Origin: Jeongeupia chitinilytica | GTDB lineage: Bacteria > Pseudomonadota > Gammaproteobacteria > Burkholderiales > Chitinibacteraceae | Reading direction: 5' to 3' | DNA: 64,000 bases | NCBI RefSeq assembly: GCF_014652315.1 | Contig: NZ_BMYO01000010.1 | Span: 1-64,000, forward strand | Shown here: one piece after another, positions 8,533 to 16,933 of the stretch | Layout of the letters: each line of letters begins with the position of its first letter | Numbering within the stretch: the first letter of the stretch is position 1 | The notes under the pieces: generated by a model | What the model was told of the DNA's origin: nothing | Seen by the model: the letters and a program-made list of their open reading frames with translations, nothing else | Database searches by the model: none | Position numbers and translations under genes: made by a program

Positions 8533-9594
8533 TCACTTGGCCACGAGTTTGGGCTTGCCGGCCACGTTCAGCTCGGCCCAGTAGCCTTCGAGCTTCTGCT
8601 CCTTCAGCGCCTGCTTCAGGTACTTGGGCTCGAACCACTGATCGATGTCGATATCGCCGCGCACCAGCTTGAATTTCTTCGCCAGCGCCAGCGAATCGCG
8701 GTAGTGGGCATAGAAATTCTCGTCCAGCAGCGGGCTCTGGCGCTCCTTCAGCGAGGTGCCCTCGTAATCGCGCTTGAAGGCCGAGTACGGCGTGCCCGAC
8801 TTGGCCCACTGCTGGAACACCTGGTCACGGTTCTTCTCGTCGCCGACCCACGCCTGCGTCTTCACCACCACGTTGACGAAGCGCTGGACGATCTCCGGGT
8901 ACTGCTTCTCGAAATCCTCGGTCACCAGCACGTGGCTGGTCAGGCCGAATTCAGGGCCGGTTTTCTGGATGACACGGGCAATGCCGCGATCGACCAGCGG
9001 GAAGATGTCGGCGCCGAACAGCCCGCCGTCGATGTCCTTGGTCGCGATCGCCGCCTGCGTGGTCGCGGTATCCATGTTGATGGTGCGGAAATCTCGCTCG
9101 GCCAGACCCTTCTGGTCGAACACCCGTGCCAGTTGCAGCTGGCCGGCCGTGCCCTTGAACACCGCCAGCTTCTTGCCCTTCAGGTCATCGATATTCTGTT
9201 CGTTGCCACCGGTCGGCACGGCGATATAGCCGGGGCCGTTGCGGGTCTGCGCGACGATGATCTTGGATTTGAGCCCGCTGGAGCGGCCGACCAGTGAGGC
9301 CAGATCGCCCTGGAAGATGAAGTCGAGCAGCTTGTTGGCCAGCGCCTCGTTGGCGGCCGGACCGGCGCCCTTGAAGTAGTTCCACTCGACCTTGATGCCG
9401 TCCTTGCGGAACTCCTCCTCGATCTCGCCCCGGCTGGCGACGACGCCGATGGTGCTGCCGCCGACGACCGGACGGTTGCCGGTGCCGACCTGCGAGACGC
9501 CGATACGGATGACTTTCGGTGCGCCGGCGGCGATGGCATCGGCGCCCAGCGCGAAGGCCAGCGCGGCGGCGGCGAAACGGAACAGTGTTTTCAT
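8533..9594 (-). CDS. SsuA/TauA-like periplasmic binding protein (paralogue 2)
   Basis: A 353-aa periplasmic solute-binding protein with a signal peptide of about 22 residues (hydrophobic stretch FAAAALAFALGADAIAA). It matches the NMT1/SsuA fold and shares the GAGPAANEALANKLLDF block and the FKGTAGQLQLARV block with its neighbours. It follows paralogue 3 after an 82-bp gap that contains two small GC hairpins, the only sizeable gap in the binding-protein run. The exact ligand cannot be read from sequence; aliphatic or aryl sulfonates or sulfate esters are plausible. Confidence 0.9.
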   Translation of the reverse strand: MKTLFRFAAAALAFALGADAIAAGAPKVIRIGVSQVGTGNRPVVGGSTIGVVASRGEIEEEFRKDGIKVEWNYFKGAGPAANEALANKLLDFIFQGDLASLVGRSSGLKSKIIVAQTRNGPGYIAVPTGGNEQNIDDLKGKKLAVFKGTAGQLQLARVFDQKGLAERDFRTINMDTATTQAAIATKDIDGGLFGADIFPLVDRGIARVIQKTGPEFGLTSHVLVTEDFEKQYPEIVQRFVNVVVKTQAWVGDEKNRDQVFQQWAKSGTPYSAFKRDYEGTSLKERQSPLLDENFYAHYRDSLALAKKFKLVRGDIDIDQWFEPKYLKQALKEQKLEGYWAELNVAGKPKLVAK

Positions 9595-9618
9595 GGTTTC
9601 CTCTCCTGCGGTGGATGC

Positions 9619-9662
9619 GGCGCCTTGTGGGCGCCACCGGTCTGTCCGGGCCGGTTCGGCCC
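9619..9662 (-). promoter_or_regulatory. Paired GC hairpins between two binding-protein genes
   Basis: Two short inverted repeats lie back to back: GGCGCC (9619-9624 with 9630-9635) and GGGCC/GGCCC (9648-9652 with 9658-9662). There is no T-run. Hairpins in this position often stabilise the 3' end of an upstream cistron or partly attenuate the downstream one; here they would separate the expression of porin plus paralogue 3 from the rest of the operon. Confidence 0.4.
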
Positions 9663-9676
9663 GTCGCTGGTCGCGA

Positions 9677-10750
9677 CTATTTTTTCGGCACGCCCCTGGC
9701 GTCGTTGTCCGGCCAGTAGCCTTCGAGCTTCAGGTCGCGCAATGCCTGACGCTGGTACTTCGGTTCAAGCCAGGCATCGATGTCGACGTCGCCGCGGACG
9801 AGCTTGAATTTCTTCGACAGCGCCAGCGCGTCCTTGTAGTGCTGGACGAAGTAGTCATCGAACAAGGGCGAGAGCCGCACGCGCAGCGGCGTGCCGTCGT
9901 AGTCCTGCTTCCACGCGTTGTACGGCACGCCGGACTTGCTCCACTGCTGCAGCACCTGCTCGCGGTTCTTGTCGTCCGACGCCCACGCCGCCTGCTTCAC
10001 CAGTGCAGTGACCACACGCTGGGTGATCTGCGGGTACTTCTTCTCGAAGTCCTCGGTGACGAGGAAGTGCGTCTGCCGCGCCAGGTTCGGCGCCTGGCCC
10101 TTGGTCGTGTAGACGACGCGGGCGATGCCGCGATCGACGAGGCCGTAGACCTCGGGACCGAACCAGCCGGCGTCGATGTCCTTGGTCGCGATCGCCGCCT
10201 GCGTCGTCGCGCTGTCCATATTGATCGACTTGAAGTCGCGCTCGCTCAAGCCTCCGCGCGCGTCGAGCACCTTGGCGACGACGAGCTGGGCATTGGTGCC
10301 CTTGAACAGCGCCACCTTGCGGCCCTTGAGGTCTTCGAGCGTTTTGGCGGTCGAGTCGGACGGCACCGCCAGATACGCCGTACCGCGGGTGCCGTCGGCG
10401 ATCAGCAGCCGGGTCCTGAGCCCGCCGGCCTTGCCGATCAGCGCCGGCAGGTCGCCCTGCCAGGCAAAGTCGATCAGCTTGTTGGCCAGCGCCTCGTTGA
10501 CCGCCGGGCCGGCGCCCTTGAAGAAATTCCATTCGACCTTGATGCCGTCGGCCTTGAACTCGTCCTCGAGCACGCCCTTGACGTTGGCGAGCGCGACCGA
10601 CGAGCCGCCGAAGACCGGCCGGTTGCCGGTACCGACCGAGGCGACGCCGATGCGGATGACTGCCGGCCTGTCGTCGGCGCGGGACACGGCCGGCAGTGTC
10701 AGGCTCAAGGCCAGCACCAGCGTGGAAAGAAGGAAATGTCTGCGTTGCAT
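9677..10750 (-). CDS. SsuA/TauA-like periplasmic binding protein (paralogue 3)
   Basis: A 357-aa periplasmic binding protein, closest in sequence to paralogue 2 (both have VGTGNRPV and a GAGPA-NEALANK block). The signal peptide runs through LLSTLVLALSLTLPAVSRA. The start is the MQRRHFLL methionine at 10750, supported by its signal sequence and by lying 10 bp past the porin stop; an upstream in-frame methionine would sit inside the porin gene. It is the first binding protein of the operon and so the one most tightly linked to the porin. Confidence 0.9.
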   Translation of the reverse strand: MQRRHFLLSTLVLALSLTLPAVSRADDRPAVIRIGVASVGTGNRPVFGGSSVALANVKGVLEDEFKADGIKVEWNFFKGAGPAVNEALANKLIDFAWQGDLPALIGKAGGLRTRLLIADGTRGTAYLAVPSDSTAKTLEDLKGRKVALFKGTNAQLVVAKVLDARGGLSERDFKSINMDSATTQAAIATKDIDAGWFGPEVYGLVDRGIARVVYTTKGQAPNLARQTHFLVTEDFEKKYPQITQRVVTALVKQAAWASDDKNREQVLQQWSKSGVPYNAWKQDYDGTPLRVRLSPLFDDYFVQHYKDALALSKKFKLVRGDVDIDAWLEPKYQRQALRDLKLEGYWPDNDARGVPKK

Positions 10751-10760
10751 GGCGCGATCC

Positions 10761-12209
10761 TCAGAAGCCGAACTGGAACTGGGCCAGGAAGTCGCTGTAC
10801 GACTGATTCTTGGCCTTGTCATCGGTGTGGTTGATGTTCAGCTGGAATTTGGTCGTCTGGGCGAAGAACACATTCAGGCCCGCCGTGTAGACCGTCGATT
10901 CGTCGCTCGGCTTGTCGGTGTTCGGATCGAAGCGGTCATAGCGGAAGAACGGCTGGTAGGACTTCGGCCACCAGTCGTCGTAGCGGCCCTGCGCGCGGAA
11001 GCCCTTCACGAACTGTTCGCCGAAGTTGTAGAAGAAGGTCGCGGTGTGCGAGTCGCTCTTGATCGACGACACCCTGGTGTTGGCCTGCGTCGTGCCGCTG
11101 GCCGTGTCGTCGCGACCCTGGATGTATTCGTAGGTAACGCCGAACGGCTCGTGGTTGTAGGTCACGTCCACACCGTAGCGGACCCGGTCGCCGGTCCCGA
11201 CCAGGGTGCCGGTGCCCGGTACGAACAGGTTGGCCTTGCCGCGATAGAACGAGCCGCCAACGGTGAGCTGACGCCACCACGAGTTGTAATCGGACGGCAC
11301 CGTGAACGCGAGCCGGCCGACCCAGTCCTTGGCACTGTTGTTGTCCGAGGTATTCGGGCCGTTGCCGTTGACCACACCGAACGCATACGTCAGCAGCGGC
11401 GCGCGGTAGTTGTAGCCGTAGTCGACCACCGGATCGAAATCGCCGCGGGCGATCAGGCCGATCTGGCGCTGCGCCAGTCCGAGCCTAGTGGTGAACTGGG
11501 CGTTCAGGATCACCGGCTTCAGGTCTTCGGTCGCCGGCACTTCGAGACCGAAGGGCAGCAGTTGCTGGCCGAAGGCGATGTCGAGCCGCGACGTGGCCGG
11601 GTCGATCGTCGGCAGCACCGAGTACGTCAGATAGGCATCGAGCAGGTTGAGGAAGCTGTTGTTGCTCGCGGTCTGCTGCGACGCACCGGCCGAAAGCCGG
11701 TAGCCCAGATTGCGGCCTTCGTCGTAGTCCTTGTAGAGGTTGCCGGTGAACGCAAGGATCGCTGTCGGTACGTCGAAACTCGAATTGCGGTTGTTGACGA
11801 CGCCGGCCGGGGTGCTCGAGCTGGTACTGGTCGCCTGCGACGAATAGGCGGCCCGCGCCTGGATCGTCCCGCCGACGTTCAGCGCCCGCGAGCTGGTCGC
11901 GGTTGCGGTGTCGCGGTCGCGCTGGACCTGGTACTTGAAGTTCTCGAGGTCGGCCTGCACGCCCTGCAGGTCTTCGCGCGTCGCCGGTGTGCCGGCGGCA
12001 TCGCTGGCGGCAACCGCCGTTGCGGCCGGTACTGCCGGCGCGGCCTTGCTGGCCTGCGCGTTCTGGTCCAGCTGCTGCTGCAGCGCTTCGACCGCCTTTT
12101 TCAGCGCGACGATCTGCTTTTGCAATTCCTCGTTGCTCGGCGCGGCCGCATGACCGGCACCGGCCAGCGCCAGCAATCCGGCACCCAGCCAATATCTGTG
12201 CTGTTGCAT
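10761..12209 (-). CDS. Outer-membrane porin with N-terminal coiled coil (Porin_O_P-like)
   Basis: A 482-aa outer-membrane beta-barrel. A signal peptide ends near residue 22, followed by a coiled coil (EELQKQIVALKKAVEALQQQ, about residues 26-45), an Ala-rich linker, and a barrel with many alternating aromatic strands ending in QFQFGF, the C-terminal Phe needed for BAM-dependent assembly. The block FGQQLLPFGLEVPATEDLKP resembles the phosphate-selective porin O/P family. It is the first gene of the leftward operon, 10 bp from the first binding protein, and lies directly behind a sigma-54 promoter match. It probably admits anionic organosulfur compounds. Confidence 0.85.
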   Translation of the reverse strand: MQQHRYWLGAGLLALAGAGHAAAPSNEELQKQIVALKKAVEALQQQLDQNAQASKAAPAVPAATAVAASDAAGTPATREDLQGVQADLENFKYQVQRDRDTATATSSRALNVGGTIQARAAYSSQATSTSSSTPAGVVNNRNSSFDVPTAILAFTGNLYKDYDEGRNLGYRLSAGASQQTASNNSFLNLLDAYLTYSVLPTIDPATSRLDIAFGQQLLPFGLEVPATEDLKPVILNAQFTTRLGLAQRQIGLIARGDFDPVVDYGYNYRAPLLTYAFGVVNGNGPNTSDNNSAKDWVGRLAFTVPSDYNSWWRQLTVGGSFYRGKANLFVPGTGTLVGTGDRVRYGVDVTYNHEPFGVTYEYIQGRDDTASGTTQANTRVSSIKSDSHTATFFYNFGEQFVKGFRAQGRYDDWWPKSYQPFFRYDRFDPNTDKPSDESTVYTAGLNVFFAQTTKFQLNINHTDDKAKNQSYSDFLAQFQFGF

Positions 12210-12267
12210 GGTGATCTCCCTGATCTGGATGCGCGTCCCTGTGCGGGGACGTCGTCGCATCCATATA

Positions 12268-12283
12268 AGCGAAATGCATGCCA
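12268..12283 (-). promoter_or_regulatory. Sigma-54 promoter for the porin/ABC operon
   Basis: On the minus strand the sequence reads TGGCATG-N4-TCGCT. The -24 GG and -12 GC are 12 bp apart, the fixed sigma-54 spacing, with two mismatches to TGGCACG-N4-TTGCW. Predicted start is near 12257, leaving a 48-nt leader to the porin ATG. It shares the TCGCT -12 box with the opposite promoter at 12507. Confidence 0.6.
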
Positions 12284-12355
12284 GCGAAATTCATTAGAAA
12301 AATCGGCAATAAAAAATCCGGACTGCCCGGTTTGCAACATGAGCGCGCAACAGCC

Positions 12356-12371
12356 TGCTGCGAAATCAGCA
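12356..12371. promoter_or_regulatory. Upstream activator dyad copy 1 (TGCTG-N6-CAGCA)
   Basis: A perfect 5-bp dyad with a 6-bp spacer (CGAAAT), followed by AC. The same dyad occurs 38 bp to the right. It lies about 107 bp from the leftward and 169 bp from the rightward predicted start, a normal distance for a sigma-54 enhancer site. The SfnR-like activator encoded at 22,025 is the presumed ligand, by inference. Confidence 0.5.
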
Positions 12372-12393
12372 ACCACCCGGCAGCGCGCACCGT

Positions 12394-12409
12394 TGCTGCA
12401 AATCCAGCA
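12394..12409. promoter_or_regulatory. Upstream activator dyad copy 2 (TGCTG-N6-CAGCA)
   Basis: The second perfect copy, spacer CAAATC. In reverse complement it extends to TGCTG-N6-CAGCAAC, identical outside the spacer to copy 1, so the two sites are oppositely oriented copies of one 18-bp element. Its centre is 38 bp from that of copy 1. Confidence 0.5.
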
Positions 12410-12506
12410 GCGCTGCTGACCACGGTGTCCGGATTTCAACAACGTCTTTCCGGCTGCGCGGCGCCGAAAACGACGCAAGCCGCGTCAACGCTGGATTGGT
12501 TGCGTT

Positions 12507-12522
12507 TGGCACGCTTTTCGCT
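12507..12522 (+). promoter_or_regulatory. Sigma-54 promoter for the dioxygenase genes
   Basis: The sequence TGGCACG-N4-TCGCT matches the sigma-54 consensus TGGCACG-N4-TTGCW with one mismatch; GG and GC are 12 bp apart. The predicted start near 12533 gives a 38-nt leader to the ATG at 12571. Together with the minus-strand site at 12268-12283 it forms a divergent pair. Confidence 0.7.
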
Positions 12523-12570
12523 GAAGGAGTGGCAAGCCCGGTGAGGGCCACGACCGAACAGGAGAACCGC

Positions 12571-13536
12571 ATGACCGCCGTACCGCCGCTGACCAGCCAG
12601 CTCTCGCGTGCTTTCTATGCACTCAATGCCACCGGCCGCCCCGATGCGATCCAGCCGCCCGAACAGATCACCATCCGCAAGAACGACGGCGCGCTCGGCG
12701 CGATTGTCGAAGGCCTCGACGCCAACCGTCCGCAAGCGGCCGAAACGATCCTCCGGCTCAAGCAGGCGCAGCACGACCACTTCATCCTGATCTTCAAGGG
12801 CCAGCAGCTGTCCGAAGCCGCGCTGCTGACCTTCGCGACCTATTTCGGCTCGGTGTTCAACCCGCCCGAGGACGTGCCGGTGCTGGCGTCGAGCGATGGC
12901 GGCAAGACGCCGGACGTGGTGCCGGTGTCGAACGCGCCGGGCGGCTACACCGGCAACGGCGAACTGACGCCGCACGCCGACCACCAGTGGACGCCGATTC
13001 CGTCGGCCGGCTCGCTGCTGCATGCGGTCGAGCTGCCGGGCACCGGCGGCGACACCAGCTTCTACAACATCCATCAGGCGTACGAAGACCTCGACGCCGA
13101 GACCAAGGCGCAGATCGCCGGGCTGCAGCACATCACCTACAACCCCTTCCTGCGCATCGTCGACAACGCCCGCCGCGCCCAGCGCGGCCAGTCGCCCGAG
13201 TGGCCGGCCTACCGCACGCCGGACCGCGAACCGCTCGGACCGGGCTTCCCGGCGCCGCTGGTGCGCACTCATCCGGAGAGCGGCAAGAAGGTGCTGTGGC
13301 TGTCGACGCACACCGAGAACGAAGTCCTCGGCGTCGATCCGGCCGTCGGCCAGGCATTGATCGCCAGGCTGCGCGCCCACATCCAGCAGCCGCAATACCG
13401 CTACGAGCACAAGTGGACGCTCGGCGACATCGTGTTCTGGGACAACCGCGCCACGCTGCATTCGCGCACCGCCTTCCCCGAGCACGAACGCCGCGTGCTG
13501 AAGCGCGTGAGCATCGCCGGCTCGCGCCCGTTCTGA
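12571..13536 (+). CDS. TauD/TfdA-family Fe(II)/2-oxoglutarate dioxygenase (first)
   Basis: A 321-aa non-haem iron dioxygenase. The iron triad is His135-x-Asp137 (in TPHADHQW) and His297 (in ATLHSRT), with Arg308 placed to bind 2-oxoglutarate. The start is the ATG after an AGGAG site at 12561. Family members hydroxylate the carbon next to sulfonate or other leaving groups, releasing sulfite and an aldehyde. It differs clearly from the second dioxygenase: it has an insertion between residues 95 and 130 and HAD rather than HTD, so the two probably have different substrates. It is the first gene behind the rightward sigma-54 promoter. Confidence 0.88.
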   Translation: MTAVPPLTSQLSRAFYALNATGRPDAIQPPEQITIRKNDGALGAIVEGLDANRPQAAETILRLKQAQHDHFILIFKGQQLSEAALLTFATYFGSVFNPPEDVPVLASSDGGKTPDVVPVSNAPGGYTGNGELTPHADHQWTPIPSAGSLLHAVELPGTGGDTSFYNIHQAYEDLDAETKAQIAGLQHITYNPFLRIVDNARRAQRGQSPEWPAYRTPDREPLGPGFPAPLVRTHPESGKKVLWLSTHTENEVLGVDPAVGQALIARLRAHIQQPQYRYEHKWTLGDIVFWDNRATLHSRTAFPEHERRVLKRVSIAGSRPF

Positions 13537-13543
13537 TCCGGCC

Positions 13544-13576
13544 TTCGGGCGCATGCCTTCACCGGCTGCGCCCGAA
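13544..13576 (+). promoter_or_regulatory. Intercistronic hairpin
   Basis: A perfect 10-bp inverted repeat, TTCGGGCGCA with TGCGCCCGAA, starts 7 bp after the stop of the first dioxygenase gene. There is no T-run, so it looks like a 3' stabilising or partial attenuation element rather than a complete terminator. Confidence 0.45.
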
Positions 13577-13664
13577 TGCAGCCCGGAGTCCTTCGCAATT
13601 CGAGTACCAGCGCGTCATCCCGCAGTTCGAGTGTTTTGCCCCATTTACCCTTAAGGAGTTCGTC

Positions 13665-14588
13665 ATGAGCCAGATCACCATCCACCCGATCGCCGGCCGC
13701 ATCGGCGCCGAAATCCGCGGCGTGCAGCTGTCGGGCACGCTGTCCGCCGACACGGTCGCCGACATCAACGCGGCACTGCTCAAGCACAAGGTCGTGTTCT
13801 TCCGCGGCCAGCAGCTCGACGACGCCGGCCAGCAGGCCTTCGCCGGACTGCTCGGCGACCCGGTCGCCCACCCGACGGTGCCGACCGTCGACGGCACCGA
13901 CTACGTGCTGGAGCTCGACTCGGCCCACGGCGGTCGCGCCAACAGCTGGCATACCGACGTGACCTTCGTCGACGCCTATCCGAAGGCGTCGATCCTGCGG
14001 GCGATCAAGATCCCCGAACACGGCGGCGACACGGTCTGGGCCAATACCCACACCGCCTACCTCGACCTGCCGGCGCCGCTGCGCGAACTCGCCGACAAAC
14101 TCTGGGCCGTGCACAGCAACGAGTACGACTACGCCAGCTACCGTCAGAACGTCAGCCCCGAGGCAATCGAGCGCTACAAGAACGTCTTCACCTCGACGCT
14201 GTACGAGACCGAGCACCCGGTCGTCCACGTCCATCCGGAAACCGGTGAGCGCAATCTGCTGCTCGGCCACTTCTTCAAGAAGCTGAAGGACCTGACCAGC
14301 GCCGATTCGCAACACCTGTATGCGGTGCTGCAGAGCCACGTCATCCGGCTCGAAAACACCGTGCGCTGGCGCTGGCAGGCCGGTGACGTGGCGATCTGGG
14401 ACAACCGCGCGACCCAGCACTACGCGATCAACGACTACGGCGACGCCCACCGCGTGCTGCACCGGGTCACCGTCGCCGGCGTGCCGGCGGTGTCGGTCGA
14501 CGGCCAGACCAGCCGCACGGTCAGCAAGGTGCCCAAGTTCGCACCGGCGGCCAACAACGAGCAGATTCCGGCCGACAAGGCTGCGTAA
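13665..14588 (+). CDS. TauD/AtsK-like dioxygenase (second)
   Basis: A 307-aa Fe(II)/2-oxoglutarate dioxygenase close in size and motifs to TauD and the alkylsulfatase AtsK. The triad is His96-x-Asp98 in NSWHTDVTF and His252 in ATQHYA, with Arg263 as the 2-oxoglutarate anchor. The start has a strong AAGGAG site 6 nt upstream. Residues 285-307 form a polar tail after the core. It could release sulfite from alkyl sulfonates or sulfate from alkyl sulfate esters. The alkylsulfatase gene at 16,934 makes the second option attractive, but sequence alone does not decide. Confidence 0.9.
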   Translation: MSQITIHPIAGRIGAEIRGVQLSGTLSADTVADINAALLKHKVVFFRGQQLDDAGQQAFAGLLGDPVAHPTVPTVDGTDYVLELDSAHGGRANSWHTDVTFVDAYPKASILRAIKIPEHGGDTVWANTHTAYLDLPAPLRELADKLWAVHSNEYDYASYRQNVSPEAIERYKNVFTSTLYETEHPVVHVHPETGERNLLLGHFFKKLKDLTSADSQHLYAVLQSHVIRLENTVRWRWQAGDVAIWDNRATQHYAINDYGDAHRVLHRVTVAGVPAVSVDGQTSRTVSKVPKFAPAANNEQIPADKAA

Positions 14589-14597
14589 TCCACGAAC

Positions 14598-14621
14598 CGG
14601 CCGGGCCGGACGGCCCGGCCG
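14598..14621 (+). promoter_or_regulatory. Intercistronic hairpin
   Basis: A perfect GC hairpin, CGGCCGGGCC with GGCCCGGCCG and a 4-nt loop, lies 9 bp after the second dioxygenase gene. It lacks a T-run. Like the preceding gap, it may tune relative expression of genes in one transcript. Confidence 0.4.
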
Positions 14622-14678
14622 CGCTTTCCACGGTCGCCACCGTGCCCCCTATTCCGACGAGATTCCGACGAGGTTGTC

Positions 14679-16022
14679 ATGAGCCAACGCCAGCTTCACC
14701 TCAACGCCTTCCTGCTGACCAGCGGCCACCATGTCGCCGCATGGCGCCACCCGGATGCCCAGGCCGACGCCGGCCTCAACTTCGCCCACTTCAAGCGGCT
14801 GGCGCAGACCGCCGAGCGCGGCAAGTTCGACGGCGTGTTCTTTGCCGACGGCGTCGCCGTCTGGGACTATCCGGCCGAAGTCATCGGCCGCTCGGGCCAG
14901 ATCGGCCAGTTCGAGCCGCTGACCCTGCTGTCGGCACTGTCGACGGTGACCGAGCACATCGGCCTGATCGCCACCGCGTCGACGACGTACAACGAGCCCT
15001 ACCATCTGGCGCGCAAGTTCGCGTCGATCGACCACCTCTCCGGCGGCCGCGCCGGCTGGAACCTCGTCACCTCGGCCACCGACGCCGAAGCGCGCAACTT
15101 CAACCGCGAAGCCCACCTCGACCACGCGGTGCGCTACGAGCGCGCCCGCGAGTTCTACAACGTCGTTACCGCGCTGTGGGACAGCTGGGACGACGACGCC
15201 TTCATCCGCGACAAGCAGAGCGGCCAGTTTTTCGACGCGACCAGACTGCACCCGACGCACCACAAGGGCGAGCACTTCAGCGTGCGCGGCCCGCTGAACA
15301 TCCCCCGACCGGTGCAGGGCCATCCGGTCGTGGTCCAGGCCGGCTCGTCCGAAGCCGGACGCGAGCTGGCGGCGCAGACGGCCGAGGTCATCTTCACCGC
15401 CCAGCAGACGCTCGAGGACGCACAGGCCTTTTATGCCGACGTCAAATCGCGGCTGGCGCGCTACGGCCGAACGCGCGATGCACTGAAAATCCTGCCCGGC
15501 ATCTCGCCGATCATCGGCCGTACCGAGGCCGAGGCGCAGGACAAGTACGCCGGGCTGCAGGCCTTGATCGATCCGCATATCGGCGTCGCGCTGCTGTCGG
15601 GACAACTGGGTTTCGACCTGTCGGCCTACCCGCTCGACGGTCCGCTGCCCGAAGTGCCGGAAACCAACGGCCACAAGAGCCGTCGTGCACTGGTCATCGA
15701 TCTGGCGCGCCGCGACGGGCTGACGATCCGCCAGCTGGCGCTGCGCGTCGCCAGTGCCCGCGGCCACTGGACCGTCGTCGGCACGCCGACGGCCATCGCC
15801 GACCAGCTCGAACTGTGGTTCAGGGAAGGCGGCGCCGACGGCTTCAACGTGATGCCGCCGGTGTTGCCGACCGGGCTGGACGACTTCGTCGACCTCGTCG
15901 TCCCCGAGTTGCAGCGCCGCGGCCTGTTCCGCACCGAGTATCAGGGCACGACGCTGCGCGAGCACCTGGGGCTGCCGCGGCCGGCCAGCCGGCATGCGCG
16001 ACCGCAGGCGATTGCCGCCTGA
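14679..16022 (+). CDS. FMNH2-dependent monooxygenase, NtaA/SnaA/DszA family
   Basis: A 447-aa bacterial-luciferase-like flavin monooxygenase. Hallmarks are GLNFAHFKRLAQTAERGKFD near the N-terminus, the substrate/flavin loop AGWNLVTSATDAEARNF (about 127-143), and HPVVVQAGSSEAGRE (about 222-236). DszA, NtaA and DmoA relatives are 440-480 aa and need a separate flavin reductase. In this sulfur locus the expected role is C-S bond cleavage, for example of a sulfone, sulfonate or thioether. No dedicated reductase lies next to it; the nitroreductase at 2881 is a possible partner. Third gene of the rightward set. Confidence 0.9.
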   Translation: MSQRQLHLNAFLLTSGHHVAAWRHPDAQADAGLNFAHFKRLAQTAERGKFDGVFFADGVAVWDYPAEVIGRSGQIGQFEPLTLLSALSTVTEHIGLIATASTTYNEPYHLARKFASIDHLSGGRAGWNLVTSATDAEARNFNREAHLDHAVRYERAREFYNVVTALWDSWDDDAFIRDKQSGQFFDATRLHPTHHKGEHFSVRGPLNIPRPVQGHPVVVQAGSSEAGRELAAQTAEVIFTAQQTLEDAQAFYADVKSRLARYGRTRDALKILPGISPIIGRTEAEAQDKYAGLQALIDPHIGVALLSGQLGFDLSAYPLDGPLPEVPETNGHKSRRALVIDLARRDGLTIRQLALRVASARGHWTVVGTPTAIADQLELWFREGGADGFNVMPPVLPTGLDDFVDLVVPELQRRGLFRTEYQGTTLREHLGLPRPASRHARPQAIAA

Positions 16023-16933
16023 TCCGGTCACGCAGCGCCCCGGAACGCGCACGGCGTTCCGGGGCTACTGCTTGCCCACCGGTTGCCATGCCGAGCGCAA
16101 GCATTTTTACCCGTTGGCCCGCTTCGGCGCGCCCCCGGGCAAATGGCGATTCCGGCTCAGACATGCCGCGCCGGACTGCCTGCCGGACCGCACCAAGCGG
16201 TCCTTCGCCGGGGCAGACCGCATTCGCGCGCCCTGTCGCCCGGCGCATCGCCAGACGCCCGGATCCGGCGTCCACCCCGCTTCGCCGGCCAGGCCGCCAG
16301 ACTGCGCCGGGCACGACATCGGTCGGAATCCGGCGCCTGGCATGCACATCTCGACACTCAAAGAAAGCATGAAAATAGTGAATCAAAAGAAACATATGTG
16401 AATTATTTAATATTCCCTATGGAAAATATTCGGGTTGATCGGCTAACCTTTCACGAATGCATCGCCTGCATTCTTTCCAGTGCAATATCACCCGGCGACC
16501 GGCGCATGCCCATGAACCGAAGTACCAACCCGAAGCGACATGGCTGCGCCGATCCGCGCGACGCGAACGAATCATGAAACGCCCCGTCCGCCCCGATCAC
16601 GGCTCGGCAACGACCCCGGTTTCGCCGACCGGCGTTGCCGGCAACCGGCGCCGTGCCATGGCCGCTATCCGTGCCAGCCGGTCCGGTGTCTTGCCGGCGT
16701 CCCGAACGGAGCCTCCGCAGCACCGGGGCGGATCACCGCAATACGTGCCTTTGCGGCCTTGCGCGTTTGCGGCGGTGCGGATGCGTCATGCCGCCGGAAT
16801 CACAGCAATCACTCATATAGTTGCATTTAACAACTATTTAACAACACAATGACAGTCAGCCGCGAAAGCGTGCCCGAGTTTCGAATCACGTCCCAGCTGA
16901 TGTTCCAGCAGGTTTCCACAAGGAGTTGTCCCG
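16023..16933. other. Long non-coding gap before the alkylsulfatase gene
   Basis: I see no credible gene in these 911 bp; the frames present are short, arginine-rich and lack ribosome sites. Two AT-rich islands stand out from the GC-rich rest. At 16,409-16,430 there is an imperfect palindrome AATATTCC-CTAT-GGAAAATATT. At 16,818-16,836 there is a perfect dyad TAGTTG-N7-CAACTA, followed by another TTTAACAAC. Both could be regulator sites for the alkylsulfatase gene. Confidence 0.6.

Larger units (their letters stand above)
12210..12570. other. Divergent regulatory region of the sulfur locus
   Basis: This 361-bp gap separates the leftward porin/ABC operon from the rightward dioxygenase/monooxygenase genes and contains no gene. 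It holds a sigma-54 promoter match facing each way near its two ends and a cluster of TGCTG-N6-CAGCA dyads between them, 100-170 bp from both predicted transcription starts. Two weaker relatives of the dyad occur at 12337-12352 (ACATG-N6-CAACA) and 12426-12441 (TGTCC-N6-CAACA). The left part is AT-rich (12283-12320). Confidence 0.7.

Noticed and set aside
12436..13554. A 372-codon minus-strand frame opposite the first dioxygenase gene
   Set aside because: The plus strand carries a complete HxD...H dioxygenase; the antisense frame has no family features and would cover the sigma-54 promoter.
16023..16900. Several 90-180-codon frames in the gap before the alkylsulfatase gene
   Set aside because: None has a ribosome site or recognisable motif, and they overlap each other in both strands with high Arg/Pro content.
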